From: Nemertoderma westbladi
Taxonomy: Eukaryota; Xenacoelomorpha; Nemertodermatida; Nemertodermatidae
Direction of reading: 5' to 3'
DNA length: 54,127 nt
NCBI GenBank assembly: GCA_032718475.1
Contig: JAUCBJ010008314.1
Coordinates: 1 to 54,127, forward strand
Positions within the stretch are counted from its first letter, which is position 1, and each line of letters begins with the position of its first letter. The position numbers were made by a program, and so were the translations under genes. The notes beneath the pieces are model-generated. The model had not been told where the DNA came from. It did not search any database and saw nothing but the letters and a program-made list of their open reading frames with translations. Below, piece after piece: positions 1 to 10,716 of this stretch.

Positions 1-461
1 TTATTTTTTCGTTTCATTATTAGCAACTATGCTTTGTTTCGTTTCGTTATACCATCCCTGATCAACACTACACCCCCCCCCCCCCCCAATTCAATCCTCT
101 TTCCCTATTGCAAAACCGGTAGTTGATTGCAGCTGCAGGCAGACTGGTTGGTCAGCTGGTACCGGTATCTAGGATTTACATAGCGACGGGGTATCTATGT
201 AAAATTATAAATGCTGATAGGGTGACTGTATGGGATGTATGTAGGGATAGGTGGAGCGGTGGAGGTGGCCCGGCATGAAATATTTGTAGCGCGCCAATGA
301 ATACTTTTTGCGCGCCAGCGCGCCAATGCATAATTTTTGCGCGCCAGCACGCCAAATCTTGGCGCGTTTTATGAAAACGCGCCAAATTTGCGCGCCAGGC
401 TTTTCAAAGCTTTTCAATGTAAGGATTCCAGTGTGGCCACCCATCAACCCAAGTAACCTAC
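1..461 (-). other. DCTN6: DCTN6 intron 3 (partial, runs off the left end)
   Basis: No exon is visible here. The stretch follows the GT donor at 461-460 on the minus strand and continues past the window edge, so the remaining DCTN6 exons lie outside. It holds a C15 run (73-87) and a cluster of GCGCGCCA words at 289-397. Confidence 0.7.
289..397. repeat. GCGCGCCA-rich cluster with a perfect hairpin
   Basis: The word GCGCGCCA or close variants recur about six times at irregular 15-30 bp spacing, in an otherwise AT-rich intron. At 359-385 there is a perfect inverted repeat, TTGGCGCGTTTT and its complement, around a 3-base loop. The pieces between the words resemble each other, which suggests degenerate tandem copies. 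Function unknown. Confidence 0.6.
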
Positions 462-619
462 CATTGGACAGTACTGTGTTCCTTCCCACTTGGCTTTTAA
501 CCTCTAGGACATTGTAATCCCCAGTACCAAGGGCCTCCAACCGACACCCCACTTCCAACACATTATAGTTGCCGATAATCAGAGGGACTCGTTGGCCCCT
601 ATCAGAATCTTCGTCGCAT
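462..619 (-). CDS. DCTN6: Dynactin subunit 6 (p27), internal exon
   Basis: This 158-bp exon encodes a segment matching the middle of dynactin subunit 6: the stretches PLIIGNYNVLEVGC and GDYNVLEVKSQVGRN align with the human protein, including the hexapeptide periodicity of its left-handed beta-helix. DCTN6 sits in the pointed-end complex of dynactin, the cofactor that lets cytoplasmic dynein carry cargo. The exon starts after a TTTGCAG acceptor and its first base completes a lysine codon begun in the upstream exon (phase 2). It ends at a GTAGGT donor at 461-456, in phase 1. The reading frame runs on past the donor only as nonsense. The acidic linker CDEDSDRGQ replaces the longer linker of the vertebrate protein. 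Downstream exons are off the window. Confidence 0.93.
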
Positions 620-1179
620 CTGCAAACGAACATGATAAATATCTATTATTTTCATGAGTTTAGATACAATGGAAAATGTACGAATATGATAGATAACACG
701 ATAGCCAGATAGCTATCGTATGCATACGAATATGAACTCTAGTTCTACTTATTAATTTTGCAAAAATTTCGAAAAACTTTAATTGTTTAAAACTATGGAA
801 AAAAAAGAGTATAAATGCTACTACATTACAGTATAAATTATAGTAAAAGCAAAAAAAATTGTAGAGGCAATGGTACAGCTACCGGTATGCAGTAATTACA
901 GTATACCTACCGGTACATCAGTACCAGTACATATACTGCTACACCGACTCTGTGCAGGCGTGCACATGTAACTCCCATTGAGGCAAGACTCAACTATCGT
1001 GCCTGCAGGGTAGCACTGGGTTTCGGCAATGATATGTTACCGAATTTGACATGTCAGCATGCACCGGTATGGTGCCATATTTGTAAAATAAGCGTGTACC
1101 GTTAGGCCTAATACTGTAATACATCAGTACATGACAAATTTTCTGAAGCTTAATCTCTGAATTTATAGTTTATACTTAC
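620..1179 (-). other. DCTN6: DCTN6 intron 2
   Basis: A 560-bp AT-rich intron from the GTAAGT donor (1179) to the TTTGCAG acceptor (620). It contains several ACCGGT words and no visible gene. Confidence 0.75.
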
Positions 1180-1350
1180 TTGTTAATAATTGTTACAAGT
1201 TCTTCCACTAAATTGCCTTCACCAATAATGATCGGACCGGATTCTGCAATAATTCTAGCTTTTGGGTGTATCACAGTTTTTGGTCCGATTATAACTTCTC
1301 CTCTAATCTCACTATCCTGGCAGACTGTCGCTTGTGGTCCAATTCTCAGG
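1180..1350 (-). CDS. DCTN6: Dynactin subunit 6 (p27), second exon
   Basis: A 171-bp exon coding for the N-terminal beta-helix of dynactin subunit 6: [19 protein letters not shown], then [20 protein letters not shown] and [11 protein letters not shown], nearly colinear with the human protein. The acceptor is TTTATAG before base 1350 and the donor is GTAAGT from 1179. The exon enters and leaves in phase 2, and its last two bases join with the first base of the 619-462 exon to give lysine, so the two exons form one frame with no stop. It is too short for a simple ORF search. The split structure and its introns show a live gene, not a processed copy. The first exon is expected to supply only about eight residues. 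Confidence 0.95.
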
Positions 1351-1605
1351 CTATAAATTAATTAATTTGATAATATATATTTGTATATCTCTCTGTATAG
1401 GCTTAGGGGCGGCCGGGCGGGGCACTGCTGCACTGTGTACTTTCAAACTTTCAGGTACCGGCACTAACAGTTTTAGCTGACTGCTAACTGCTTTAGTTTT
1501 TCTAGTCATAATAAATATCTAAGCTGCCAAGGCTGCAAGGACTACGCTTCCGCTGCAGTAGTCCTTGGTCTGTTGGTGCCAGGTAATTAAGGGCAGAGGA
1601 GAATG

Positions 1606-1628
1606 TCGCCTTGTGCCTTGTCCGCCAT
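1606..1628 (-). other. DCTN6: Candidate DCTN6 first exon (start codon)
   Basis: On the minus strand an ATG at 1628 opens the peptide MADKAQGD, which resembles the N-terminus of dynactin 6 (MAEKTQ...) at exactly the expected distance from the second exon: the phase would fit if the exon ended after GGCGA. However, the next bases are CATTCT, not GT, so no legal donor exists. It could be a mutated or misassembled donor, a lost exon, or chance. Treat as tentative. Confidence 0.3.
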
Positions 1629-2214
1629 GGAGCTAGACCCTAGACATACCGGTAGAATCCCACTCACGGGTAGAACCCCACTCAATGCCTGAATGCTGCA
1701 ATGTCAGACAGAATCTCAGAATGTCATTACTGCATTATTACTTGATTAACTGATTATCACTAAAGGCTGAAAGGTACAGGTAGGCCTACTGTGTATATAC
1801 AGATATATTACATAAATTTGACTAGGCCTAACCTGGTTTTAACAGCAACACTGGTCGGATTTGCCATTCTGATCCTGTCCAGCTGTCATCACTTGGCAGT
1901 TGCAGAGTCAGACAGTCAGAGAGTTAACAACAGGCAGACAGGAAGGATATTTTGGCTTTACAATTTGCAGTTTTGCAGAATTGTATCTTTCTGTCTTTAG
2001 GCCTATGTCTGTGCTACTCTAAAATCCTGTCGTACACGTACATTGCTGCATTGTATAGAATTAGATAAAGAGTTTGTTTTGTTTGCTCGGTTTAAGTTAC
2101 TAAGTTACTTTACTTACTGTCTTACTAGTTTTCCTGTTACCGTGCAGATTTATACATACATTTTTTTCGTGAGTTGATAAAGGGCTGTTACCCCCCGAAA
2201 TATACTCATATCGT

Positions 2215-2930
2215 AACATCTTTTATTCCAAAATTGTAACATTACTCAACGCCGTTAGTATTAACAGCGAGTTGTTATTTAGCACTTTACAACTTTATAG
2301 GACATCACAGCATTGTATTGGCATGTACATTTAGTATTGTATTTGGTTTTATTGTTTATGTGACGACGCATGACGACGTTAAGTAATGTCCACTAAGGGG
2401 ACATAACTTAACACAGTCATGGGTTACCACGTAAACAATAGGTGGAAATTTGCCTGACAGCCAGATAGGCCTACTGCATTACCTACCGGTAGGCGGGGTA
2501 TAGCTATTAATAACCAGTAGGGCCTAGCTATATTACAGTATTATGTAGAACATGGCTCCAAACGCCACCATAAATATAAGCTAACTTATTTATAACATAA
2601 ATTATGTCATTTTTCCATTTACTTATACAGCAACTAATATAATTTGTGCAGTTTCTATCACTTATAATGTATATGTACAATCATTTCGTAATGTTACAAT
2701 ATTTTGGAATCAAACTACATACATACTTGTTGCAAAGTACTTTACAGTGTTTCTGATCCTCGTGGCTTTATTTCCACTCACTCACTAACTTTCGTTCGTG
2801 TAACGAAGCCACTCGAATCATCACACTGTAAAGTGCTACTTTACACACAAGTATGTAAATAGTTATTTCTTTTGATTCCATTTGGTCACTTAGACATACT
2901 GTAGGTCCAGCCAACAAAACAAACTCTTTA
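2215..2930. repeat. Dispersed repeat, copy 1, with internal inverted repeat
   Basis: Blocks of this stretch match the reverse complement of 42110-42640: the segment around AACAGCGAGTTGTTATTTAG, the one around TACATACTTG and GCAAAGTACTTTACAGTG, and CACTCACTCACTAAC. At 2711-2870 a half-unit is repeated in inverted orientation (about 45-bp imperfect arms around CACTCACTCACTAACTTTCG), so it can fold back. Probably a non-autonomous DNA element of unknown class; no protein is visible. Confidence 0.6.
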
Positions 2931-3069
2931 TCTAATGATACCAAATGTGACCTGGGCAAGAACAGAGACATGTATAGAATTCTAATTCAAGTCTCACAAG
3001 TTTATTTCCCAGGCGTTGTTTCACTAGATCGGGATTTAAGGCTTTCTGAATGAAGGCCACAATTTCCTC

Positions 3070-3649
3070 TGTGACGGGATCAAGGGATCCCGATCGGGTT
3101 AGGTTTTTACGCGACACAGCAGGCTGATGGATGGATACGGAAAAGTTAGAGTTTGATGTTCAACTGAGTATAATATAAAAGTAATGATAGCAAATTGGAT
3201 AAGTGTACAGAACGGTAGCAAGATAATAAATCAGTGTATGGCAGCACCGCAATGACGGTAAAACTACAATGCCGGTCTGCACTGAAACTGACTACTGAAT
3301 AACTGAACCGGTAACTAATATGCATTGATAGTATATGTGATCACTTCTACACTACTGTGGCCTTTCACCTAGTGGATGCTCTCCCTCGCCCCTATTGGCC
3401 AATAATCTACTTCACGCCTCTCCACTCTCTGGGAGTGTTTCCCCCCCTGTTGGCCCCTGCTGGCTGTTTCCCCTTCCGAGGTGATTTGACCTATAACCTT
3501 CCCTTTGTGTGTGGCTTTGGGGTTGTGTCGTCCCCGGTGTTGGTTGTGATACGAGATTAGTTATTGCTAATCTCGTATCTCCAACATATTGCTGGAAATG
3601 CAACTTCCCATTTTATGAGGGTAATGCGGCGGAATTGAATCCGCTTACA
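3070..3649 (-). repeat. E1 3' LTR (580 bp)
   Basis: Starts TGTGACGGGATC and ends CCGCTTACA on the plus strand. Its first 397 bases recur at 12970-13366. It contains a perfect 13-bp hairpin (GATACGAGATTAG, 3548-3560, paired with 3567-3579), which has counterparts in the LTRs of E2 and the solo LTR. Confidence 0.9.
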
Positions 3650-3658
3650 CTCCCCCCC
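3650..3658 (-). promoter_or_regulatory. Polypurine tract of E1
   Basis: Read on the minus strand this is GGGGGGGAG directly next to the 3' LTR, the usual position of the plus-strand primer. The same tract occupies 26525-26533 in E2. Confidence 0.8.
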
Positions 3659-4650
3659 ATGCTATCTTCCCGGTAAAAAGATAGCATCTACTATAAGTGC
3701 GCTTCAATTCCGCTGGAACCCGATCTACTATCGGGTGTGGGGTGGAGTTCTTTTCTTGGAGTCGGCTTTCCAGGCCGCTCCCCCTGGGTATGATATTACT
3801 ACCCCTTCTTGGTGCAACCGCAACCTATGTTGCACCAAGACATCTGACGTCTCCGTTTGAGACAATTGTGGACTCGTCACACAATTTTAAAAACTCTCAC
3901 TCTCTAAACTCAATCTGAACTCACTCGACTCCGCTTCAGCTCCACTCTAACTCCACTCTACTCTCTCTATCTCACTCTCGGACCTCTCTGTCCCTTTCTC
4001 TCTCTTCTCTCCCTGCTCGCTCCCCACACTTGAATCGCGCTCGTCTGCACTCTCTCACCCGCCAACACCTCCTCTCAATATCTCCCTGTGCTCCTGTACT
4101 CTCTACCACTCCCAAAGGTGCCAAATTTTCTTATGCTACTATACTGTGCTATCATTCTATCTACCTTGCTACTTACTTCTTACTTACTACTTACTATGTA
4201 ATTCTCTTACTACTAACTCTCTAACTCTACTAACTCTCTAACCCTCTAACTCTCTAACTCTACTAATTCTAATTCTACTAACTCTCTAACCCTCTAACTC
4301 TACTAACTATCTAACTCTACTAACTCTCTTATCCTCTACTAACTCTCTAACCCTCTAACTCTACTAACTCTCTAACTCTACTAACTCTCTAACCCTCTAC
4401 TAACTCTAACTCTACTAACTTTCTAACTCTCTAACTACGTGGTGCTTTCGGTGCCCACAACCCCTCTACTACTACCTCTCATGGTATATCTACATACCAC
4501 ACTCCCTCTCTTTCTACGTGGCGCTTTCGGTGCCCACAACCCCTCTACTCTCTTTCTACGTGGCGCTTTCGGTGCCCACAACCCCTCTACTCTCTTTCTA
4601 CATGGCGCTTTCAGTGCCCACAACCCCTCTGCTACTACTCGTGGTATGTC
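3659..4650 (-). other. E1 3' non-coding region, distal part
   Basis: No ORF of interest. Low-complexity CTAACTCT/CTACTAACT repeats fill 4190-4435. Units of about 41 bp beginning TACGTGGCGCTTTCGGTGCC follow at 4437-4630. A hairpin with TGGTAT/ATACCA arms lies at 4481-4500. The E2 element has the same organisation at 26534-27671. Confidence 0.7.
4437..4630. repeat. Tandem repeat, about 41-bp units (E1 3' region)
   Basis: Four units share TACGTGG(C/T)GCTTTCGGTGCC followed by CACAACCCCTCT; the three last ones are spaced 41-42 bp. The counterpart in E2 (27124-27450) has 69-bp units plus shorter ones, with the same core. Confidence 0.8.
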
Positions 4651-5550
4651 TACTACTACTAGGATCGGCATGCTGCATTGCAGCTGCATTTTTAAGAATG
4701 CTGTGCCGGCTTGTCAACAAAATTGCACCGCCACAACTCCCTATCACCCATGACATTTGCTAGATAATCCGCATCTTTAAGGCCAGTGTCCTTTAAGATA
4801 CGTCTCAAGAAGGTCATGGGCTGTCCACCATGCTTATTCACTCCATGAGGCTGCCAAAGTACAAGATTATGCACTGGCTGGTCCTCACGGCGAAAGCAAT
4901 GCCCTGCAAAGTGGAGGCGATTTTGTTCTAGTGTCAAGCTTGGGGGAACCAATGAGACACCTCCAATGTTATATAGTGTCTGGTTGGAGATGTGTGCATT
5001 GTACTTGACACAATGAACCCGGCGTAGCATTCTTGTGAATGTGCCATCCAGAGATTTGGTTTCCTCAGCAGTTAGAGCCCAGCATGGACTCCCGTAGAGG
5101 AGTACTGGAACTACTGCTGCTCTAAATAATCGGACCTTAAGTTTCCGATTAATTCTCGGTGACTTCCAAATCCTGGAAAGCCTATTCAAGGCTGCCCATG
5201 CCTTTCCCTTACGTATTCGAAGGTTCTCATCTGACTTCCGGATCCATGATCCCAGGTAACAGAAGTCATCCACATGCTCAAGCATACCATCCTTTGAGCT
5301 TATGCTCATCCGATCAGAGACTTGCTGAGGACTTTCAAAGTTAACGGTCAGAATTTTGGTCTTTCTGGAGTTAATAAAAAGACCAACACTAGAAGCAGCA
5401 TGTACTAATGAGCTGAGGAGCCGTTGGGCTCCCTCTAATGATTCTGAGAGTACTCCTAAGTCATCAGCAAAGTCTAGATCAGTTAGGTACTTGGCAGGAT
5501 TTCCTCGACTTCTGGAGCCAGTAGGTGGAGTTATCATCACCCCATCATCA

Positions 5551-6323
<773 letters not shown>

Positions 6324-7163
6324 ACATAGTCAACCACAATAATGAACAAGAATGGTGCAAGTGTGTCTCCTTGGAGGACGCCCCATAACACTTCAAATGG
6401 TTCTGTGTCACCGTCAACAGTAGACACAAATGTTGTTGAACCATCGTATACTGATCTGATTGCTGCAATAATTTCATCAGGAATCCCATATAATGAAAGT
6501 ATGCTGAACATACGTGAGCGAGAGACTGAATCAAAGGCCTTGAAGAAGTCAACAAAGGTAACAGCCAGATGCCTGTCTTTCTTTTCTGATGATTCTTTAA
6601 TTATCCTTCTAAGTGCCAAAATGGGCTCCATGGTCCCACGACCTTTACGGAACCCATTCTGATTTCCACGGAGCAGTCTCTCAATGGGATCCCTGATGCG
6701 ATTTAATAGAATCCTATTGTATAGCTTTGCAGCAATCGAGATCAATGAGATTCCCCGAAAAGAACCATAGAGTGTTAGGTTGCCCTTCTTGGGAACTGGC
6801 ACCAACTTATTTGTTTTCATTTCTTGTGGGACTCTTGTTGTTCGGTACATGTCTACTATGATGGGATAGATGAGCTTTAAACACTCAGGTATTTTAAAGA
6901 CCTCAGGGGGAACACCATCTACTCCACTGGCACGATTGGTCTTAATGCTCTTTGCAGCAGCCTTCACTTCTGCAAAGGAGATATCGCCAATGGGAATATC
7001 TGGGAGTACAGACTCAGACACTTTTACAAAGTTATAAAGTTATCAGGCAATACCCTGTCATTATTGAGGAGCTTTTCAAAGTGGGCTTTCCAACCATTGA
7101 GGCGATCGGCTGGTGATTCAGCCTTAACCTTGGTGGTTGGTTGGCTTTTCCGCCCAGTATCAT

Positions 7164-7591
7164 CTCGTGGTATGTCAATATACCACACTCCCTATACCTG
7201 CCTACTTCTAACTCTCCCGGTACTACGTACCCTCCTACTCCCGTGGTATGTTTATATACCACACTCCCTATACCTGCCTACTTCTAACTCCTCCTCTACT
7301 CTTACTAACTTCTAACTAACTTTCTTACTTCTTACTAACTTCTACTAACTTTTCGACTACTACTTACTATCTAACTCTTACTAACTTCTACTAACTTTCT
7401 GACTTCTTACTTCTTACTAACTGCTTCTAAATTCTACTAACTATTACTTTCTAACTTTCTACTTATTATTATTTTCTTATTTTTCTTATTTTATTATATT
7501 TCTATGTGTGGGAAGGGCATCTCGCCCTCATTCCCACCCCCCTCAGTCCAAAATAATGGACGACTAAACTTCATCTAATTTCATCTAAACT
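7164..7591 (-). other. E1 3' non-coding region, proximal part
   Basis: Continues the E1 sequence interrupted by LINE-A. Two 20-bp hairpins with GTGGTAT/ATACCAC arms lie at 7167-7186 and 7243-7262. Then come low-complexity CTAACTTCTTACT repeats and a GGAAGGGC(A/G)TCTCGCCCTCAT block (7512-7532) shared with E2 at 27620-27640. Confidence 0.7.
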
Positions 7592-10500
7592 TCAAGGGCG
7601 ATTCTTCCAGCAGGCACTCTCCCACTGCTCCCCTTGTAGGTCCTGTAGGATTCGCCACACTCTCATTGCCAATTCCAACTCTCTAGGAATTGGTTCTCCC
7701 TCCTCCACCACCCTAAAATCGGGTCTTCCCGCCGCCTTCTTAATTTCCTCATGGTCCCCTGGCAGCAAAGTGCCACCCTTCATCTTGTCGTCTCCTGGCG
7801 GTAGAATGAAAAGAAATCGAAAGAATAGATAGAACAGAATGGATAATACTAATCCTGTGCCTTTCCACCCTGTCTTCTTACTCGACCTCCCCCTTTTCGG
7901 TATGCCTCTCAACTGGACTGGCATCTCCTCCCGACACTCCTCCGGACACTCCTCCGGACATCTCGCCGTGCACTCTTCTCCATCCTCATACCGATACTTG
8001 CTGGGAATATCCTTGTTCCATCCCATCGTCTGTAAGTCTTCCGCATCGTATCCATTCTCCTCTGCCCACTCTCTTGCTGTTACTTCCCCTCCTAACTTAT
8101 CTACTGATGGTATTTTTCTGGAACTATCCTCTATCTTTTCAACACGCTCCACGATGCGTGGTTCCAGATCTATACCCATCTCCTGGTATCTTCCCCCGGG
8201 CCGCTTCTCACATGGGACTTCCCCATCGCCCGTCTCTGGTTTCTTCTCTACCTCCTCAACGGTGCCTGGTAGCATGCACCCTGATGTCTCCGACACCCTG
8301 GATGGAACCTTGGTTTTAATTGGGCCGCTAAGCATCCATCCGAACGGCGTGAGAATCGCCGTCAGATCCCGCTGCTTATTCTCTCCGAAGACTGTTCTTA
8401 CTCTCTCGTGGGCCGTCGGACAATCCATTCCGACTATGATGGATACCTTCGAGACGTCCACTTCCGGTATTGAGAAATCGATATCATCCAGGAACTGGTA
8501 CTGCTCAACCTCGATGTTAGTTGGTCTCCTGGCGTTAATATTGATCGATTCTATGATCTGAATGGGGTCGATGGTCGCCCCATAGTCACATCCTGGTGCT
8601 ATTGCTGATATCTTGCACCGTCCCGTCCTCATCTCCAGGACCTCATCCTTACTCGAGATAGTAGTTACCGCCATCCTACTCGGCCTCGTCTGTAACCCTA
8701 TCTCCTCGGCCACCCAATTCTCCACCAGCGTGAAGGCTGCTCCGCTGTCGACCAGCATCAATGTTGTGACTGATCGGCCGCCCCTTCCTGTTATCTTCAC
8801 TGGTACTACCCCGAGTAGTACTTTCCTCCTTCTTCTTGCTCCTGTCGTGCTTGTAGCCATTGTTTGGCCTCCAGTCTCATCGTCTCCTATTGGTGTTTCT
8901 CTACACTCTCCGAGTCTGTGTCCTTCTACCACACATCGATGACATAGTCCGTTTGCGTCCGCGTAGGCTACACGATCTTGTTTAGGCAACGCTTGCCAAT
9001 GCTTACAACTCATGGTCTTATGGGTTCCATCCCTATGCAATTGACATTCGAATCCTGGATTGTAGCGTTCCCTGTATAGTCCCTCACGTATCGCGCGTAG
9101 GTTTATATCTACCGATTTAGTGTTTTGGTTATCTGGACTCGGCCTACTGGGTGTGTTGGGGTTATATTTGTTCGTGATGTTATTTTCTTTCTGTCCCTGC
9201 CACGGTGTGGCCCTACTCCCAGCTATCTGTGGGCTTGTAGCCCCCTGTGTGGCCGCGTGTGGTAGCGACTGTCTCACTTTCGGGAATGGATCTGCCGGAT
9301 TATGTTCGGGTTTAGGCCTGTTGTATTCGGTCTTCGGCGCCTTCCCCAAACTATCCTCACTGTAGACTGGGTCTGTGATCAACTCTGCTTCGTAGTTGAG
9401 GAAGTTCGACATTTCCTCTAAGCCCGGTTCCGCACCTTTCTTCTCCCGGGTGGAGAAGGCGATCTTCCTCCACTTGCTCCGTAGCCAGATCGGCAGTGCC
9501 TGCGCTATCGTGGTGATATTATTAGATGCGTTGAGTTCGTATGGCGCGTCTAGCGTTTTCAGCACGATTAACGCCTTCTCGACCTTGTTTGCAAAGGTCT
9601 TTATGCTAACAGGGTTATCCTGTAGGCCACCCGATGTTATTCCCCTTAAGGTCTGCCGGATGATCTTGGCTGGGTGTCCGTATTCCCTGTCTAGGGCCCG
9701 CCATGCAGTCGTGAAGCCACCCTCGATGCCCTGATACTGCCTCACGATGTCGTACGCTGGGCCTCCTGTATATACCTGTAAATATTTTAGGCACTCCGCC
9801 TGCGTCAGGTTCTTAGTTAATATCTCGTTGCTGTACATGCGTCGGAATTGCAGGTATTCTTCCGGTCTGCTTCCGTCGAATTTAAATGGCTCTACTGGTG
9901 GTAACTCGATTCTGGTCTTGAGCGCATCGATTAGTGTTGCCATTCCCATTGCCTGTGCTTCCAATGGGTTCGAGGGATGCTGTACAGATTCTCCTGTTGG
10001 GTGCGGTCCGCCCGTCGGGCCTGTTGACTTTCTTTGCGTCGGATATACCATTGGGGGTAACGGCCCCCTCCATATCTCCGTGTCGCACGATCTGTTCTCG
10101 TCCAGGGGGTTCGATGTTCTTATTCCCGGTTGAGTGTATTGTTGATATTGTAATGGGGGAATGTCACCCTGCCCCCCCCCCCCCCCCCCCACCGGTATTA
10201 TGTTTGGTACTGGGGTTGATGTTAATATATTGGGGCCCATACACCTATCTGCAATAACTCTCCCCTCCCCTGGATATATGTTATGTCCCTGCATATTATA
10301 GTCATACTGCTGTGCTGGTACCGATATAGGCCTATCCACTTCTTGCCTACCTACCGGTATATACGCCGCGACTTCCGGATCTAATCCCGTTGTTCGCGCT
10401 ACCCTATCGCCTACACTATCTCTCCCAGCATGGCCTATAGTATGTGCAGTAAGGCCTACAGTATGTCCTGCAGTCTGCATGTGTCCTTCCGGACCGAAGT

Positions 10501-10711
10501 TTAACCTTCTCGAATAATCCAAGAAGTCCTCCCCGCGACTACCGTACTCTCGATCGGCAGCTATATCCCGTCGGGAAGTTTCTCTTCGATCCCCTCTCCT
10601 GTTCTCGTCCTCGTATCGGTACGTTCTGTACCCTTCTCCTGGTGTGCGGTGCGTCTCTCCGGGGCGACGGCAATCTCCCGGAGTTCGACCCCACTGACTC
10701 CCTAACTCCAT
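7592..10711 (-). CDS. E1 gag-protease polyprotein (BEL/Pao-like)
   Basis: A 1039-residue open frame. Residues about 265-455 form a gag domain of the type found in BEL/Pao elements (PPVEPFKFDG, WRALDREYGHP). Residues 554-603 hold a C/H motif spaced like the BEL zinc region (CQLHRDGTHKTMSC ... LCHRC...GH...C). Residues about 635-800 are a retropepsin-type aspartic protease with DSG at 655-657, GMD near 761 and the LTPFGWMLSG signature that precedes pol in BEL elements. A short CPEE repeat (918-927) and a hydrophobic segment (about 953-971) follow, and the frame stops with no reverse transcriptase. The ATG chosen is only the first in the open frame; comparison with E2 shows the protein originally continued upstream. 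Role: particle assembly and self-processing of the element. Confidence 0.88.
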   Translation of the reverse strand: MELGSQWGRTPGDCRRPGETHRTPGEGYRTYRYEDENRRGDRRETSRRDIAADREYGSRGEDFLDYSRRLNFGPEGHMQTAGHTVGLTAHTIGHAGRDSVGDRVARTTGLDPEVAAYIPVGRQEVDRPISVPAQQYDYNMQGHNIYPGEGRVIADRCMGPNILTSTPVPNIIPVGGGGGGQGDIPPLQYQQYTQPGIRTSNPLDENRSCDTEIWRGPLPPMVYPTQRKSTGPTGGPHPTGESVQHPSNPLEAQAMGMATLIDALKTRIELPPVEPFKFDGSRPEEYLQFRRMYSNEILTKNLTQAECLKYLQVYTGGPAYDIVRQYQGIEGGFTTAWRALDREYGHPAKIIRQTLRGITSGGLQDNPVSIKTFANKVEKALIVLKTLDAPYELNASNNITTIAQALPIWLRSKWRKIAFSTREKKGAEPGLEEMSNFLNYEAELITDPVYSEDSLGKAPKTEYNRPKPEHNPADPFPKVRQSLPHAATQGATSPQIAGSRATPWQGQKENNITNKYNPNTPSRPSPDNQNTKSVDINLRAIREGLYRERYNPGFECQLHRDGTHKTMSCKHWQALPKQDRVAYADANGLCHRCVVEGHRLGECRETPIGDDETGGQTMATSTTGARRRRKVLLGVVPVKITGRGGRSVTTLMLVDSGAAFTLVENWVAEEIGLQTRPSRMAVTTISSKDEVLEMRTGRCKISAIAPGCDYGATIDPIQIIESININARRPTNIEVEQYQFLDDIDFSIPEVDVSKVSIIVGMDCPTAHERVRTVFGENKQRDLTAILTPFGWMLSGPIKTKVPSRVSETSGCMLPGTVEEVEKKPETGDGEVPCEKRPGGRYQEMGIDLEPRIVERVEKIEDSSRKIPSVDKLGGEVTAREWAEENGYDAEDLQTMGWNKDIPSKYRYEDGEECTARCPEECPEECREEMPVQLRGIPKRGRSSKKTGWKGTGLVLSILFYLFFRFLFILPPGDDKMKGGTLLPGDHEEIKKAAGRPDFRVVEEGEPIPRELELAMRVWRILQDLQGEQWESACWKNRP

Positions 10712-10716
10712 CTCTA

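Larger units (their letters stand above)
1351..3069. other. DCTN6 upstream region: intron 1 or promoter, plus dispersed repeat
   Basis: No convincing exon apart from the tentative one at 1606-1628. A small hairpin at about 1537-1567 has AAGGACTA and TAGTCCTT arms. From about 2215 onward the sequence is a copy of a dispersed repeat that recurs inverted at 42110-42640. Confidence 0.5.

Noticed and set aside
7839-10257. Several plus-strand ORFs of 80-240 codons
   Set aside because: Antisense shadows of the E1 gag-protease frame.
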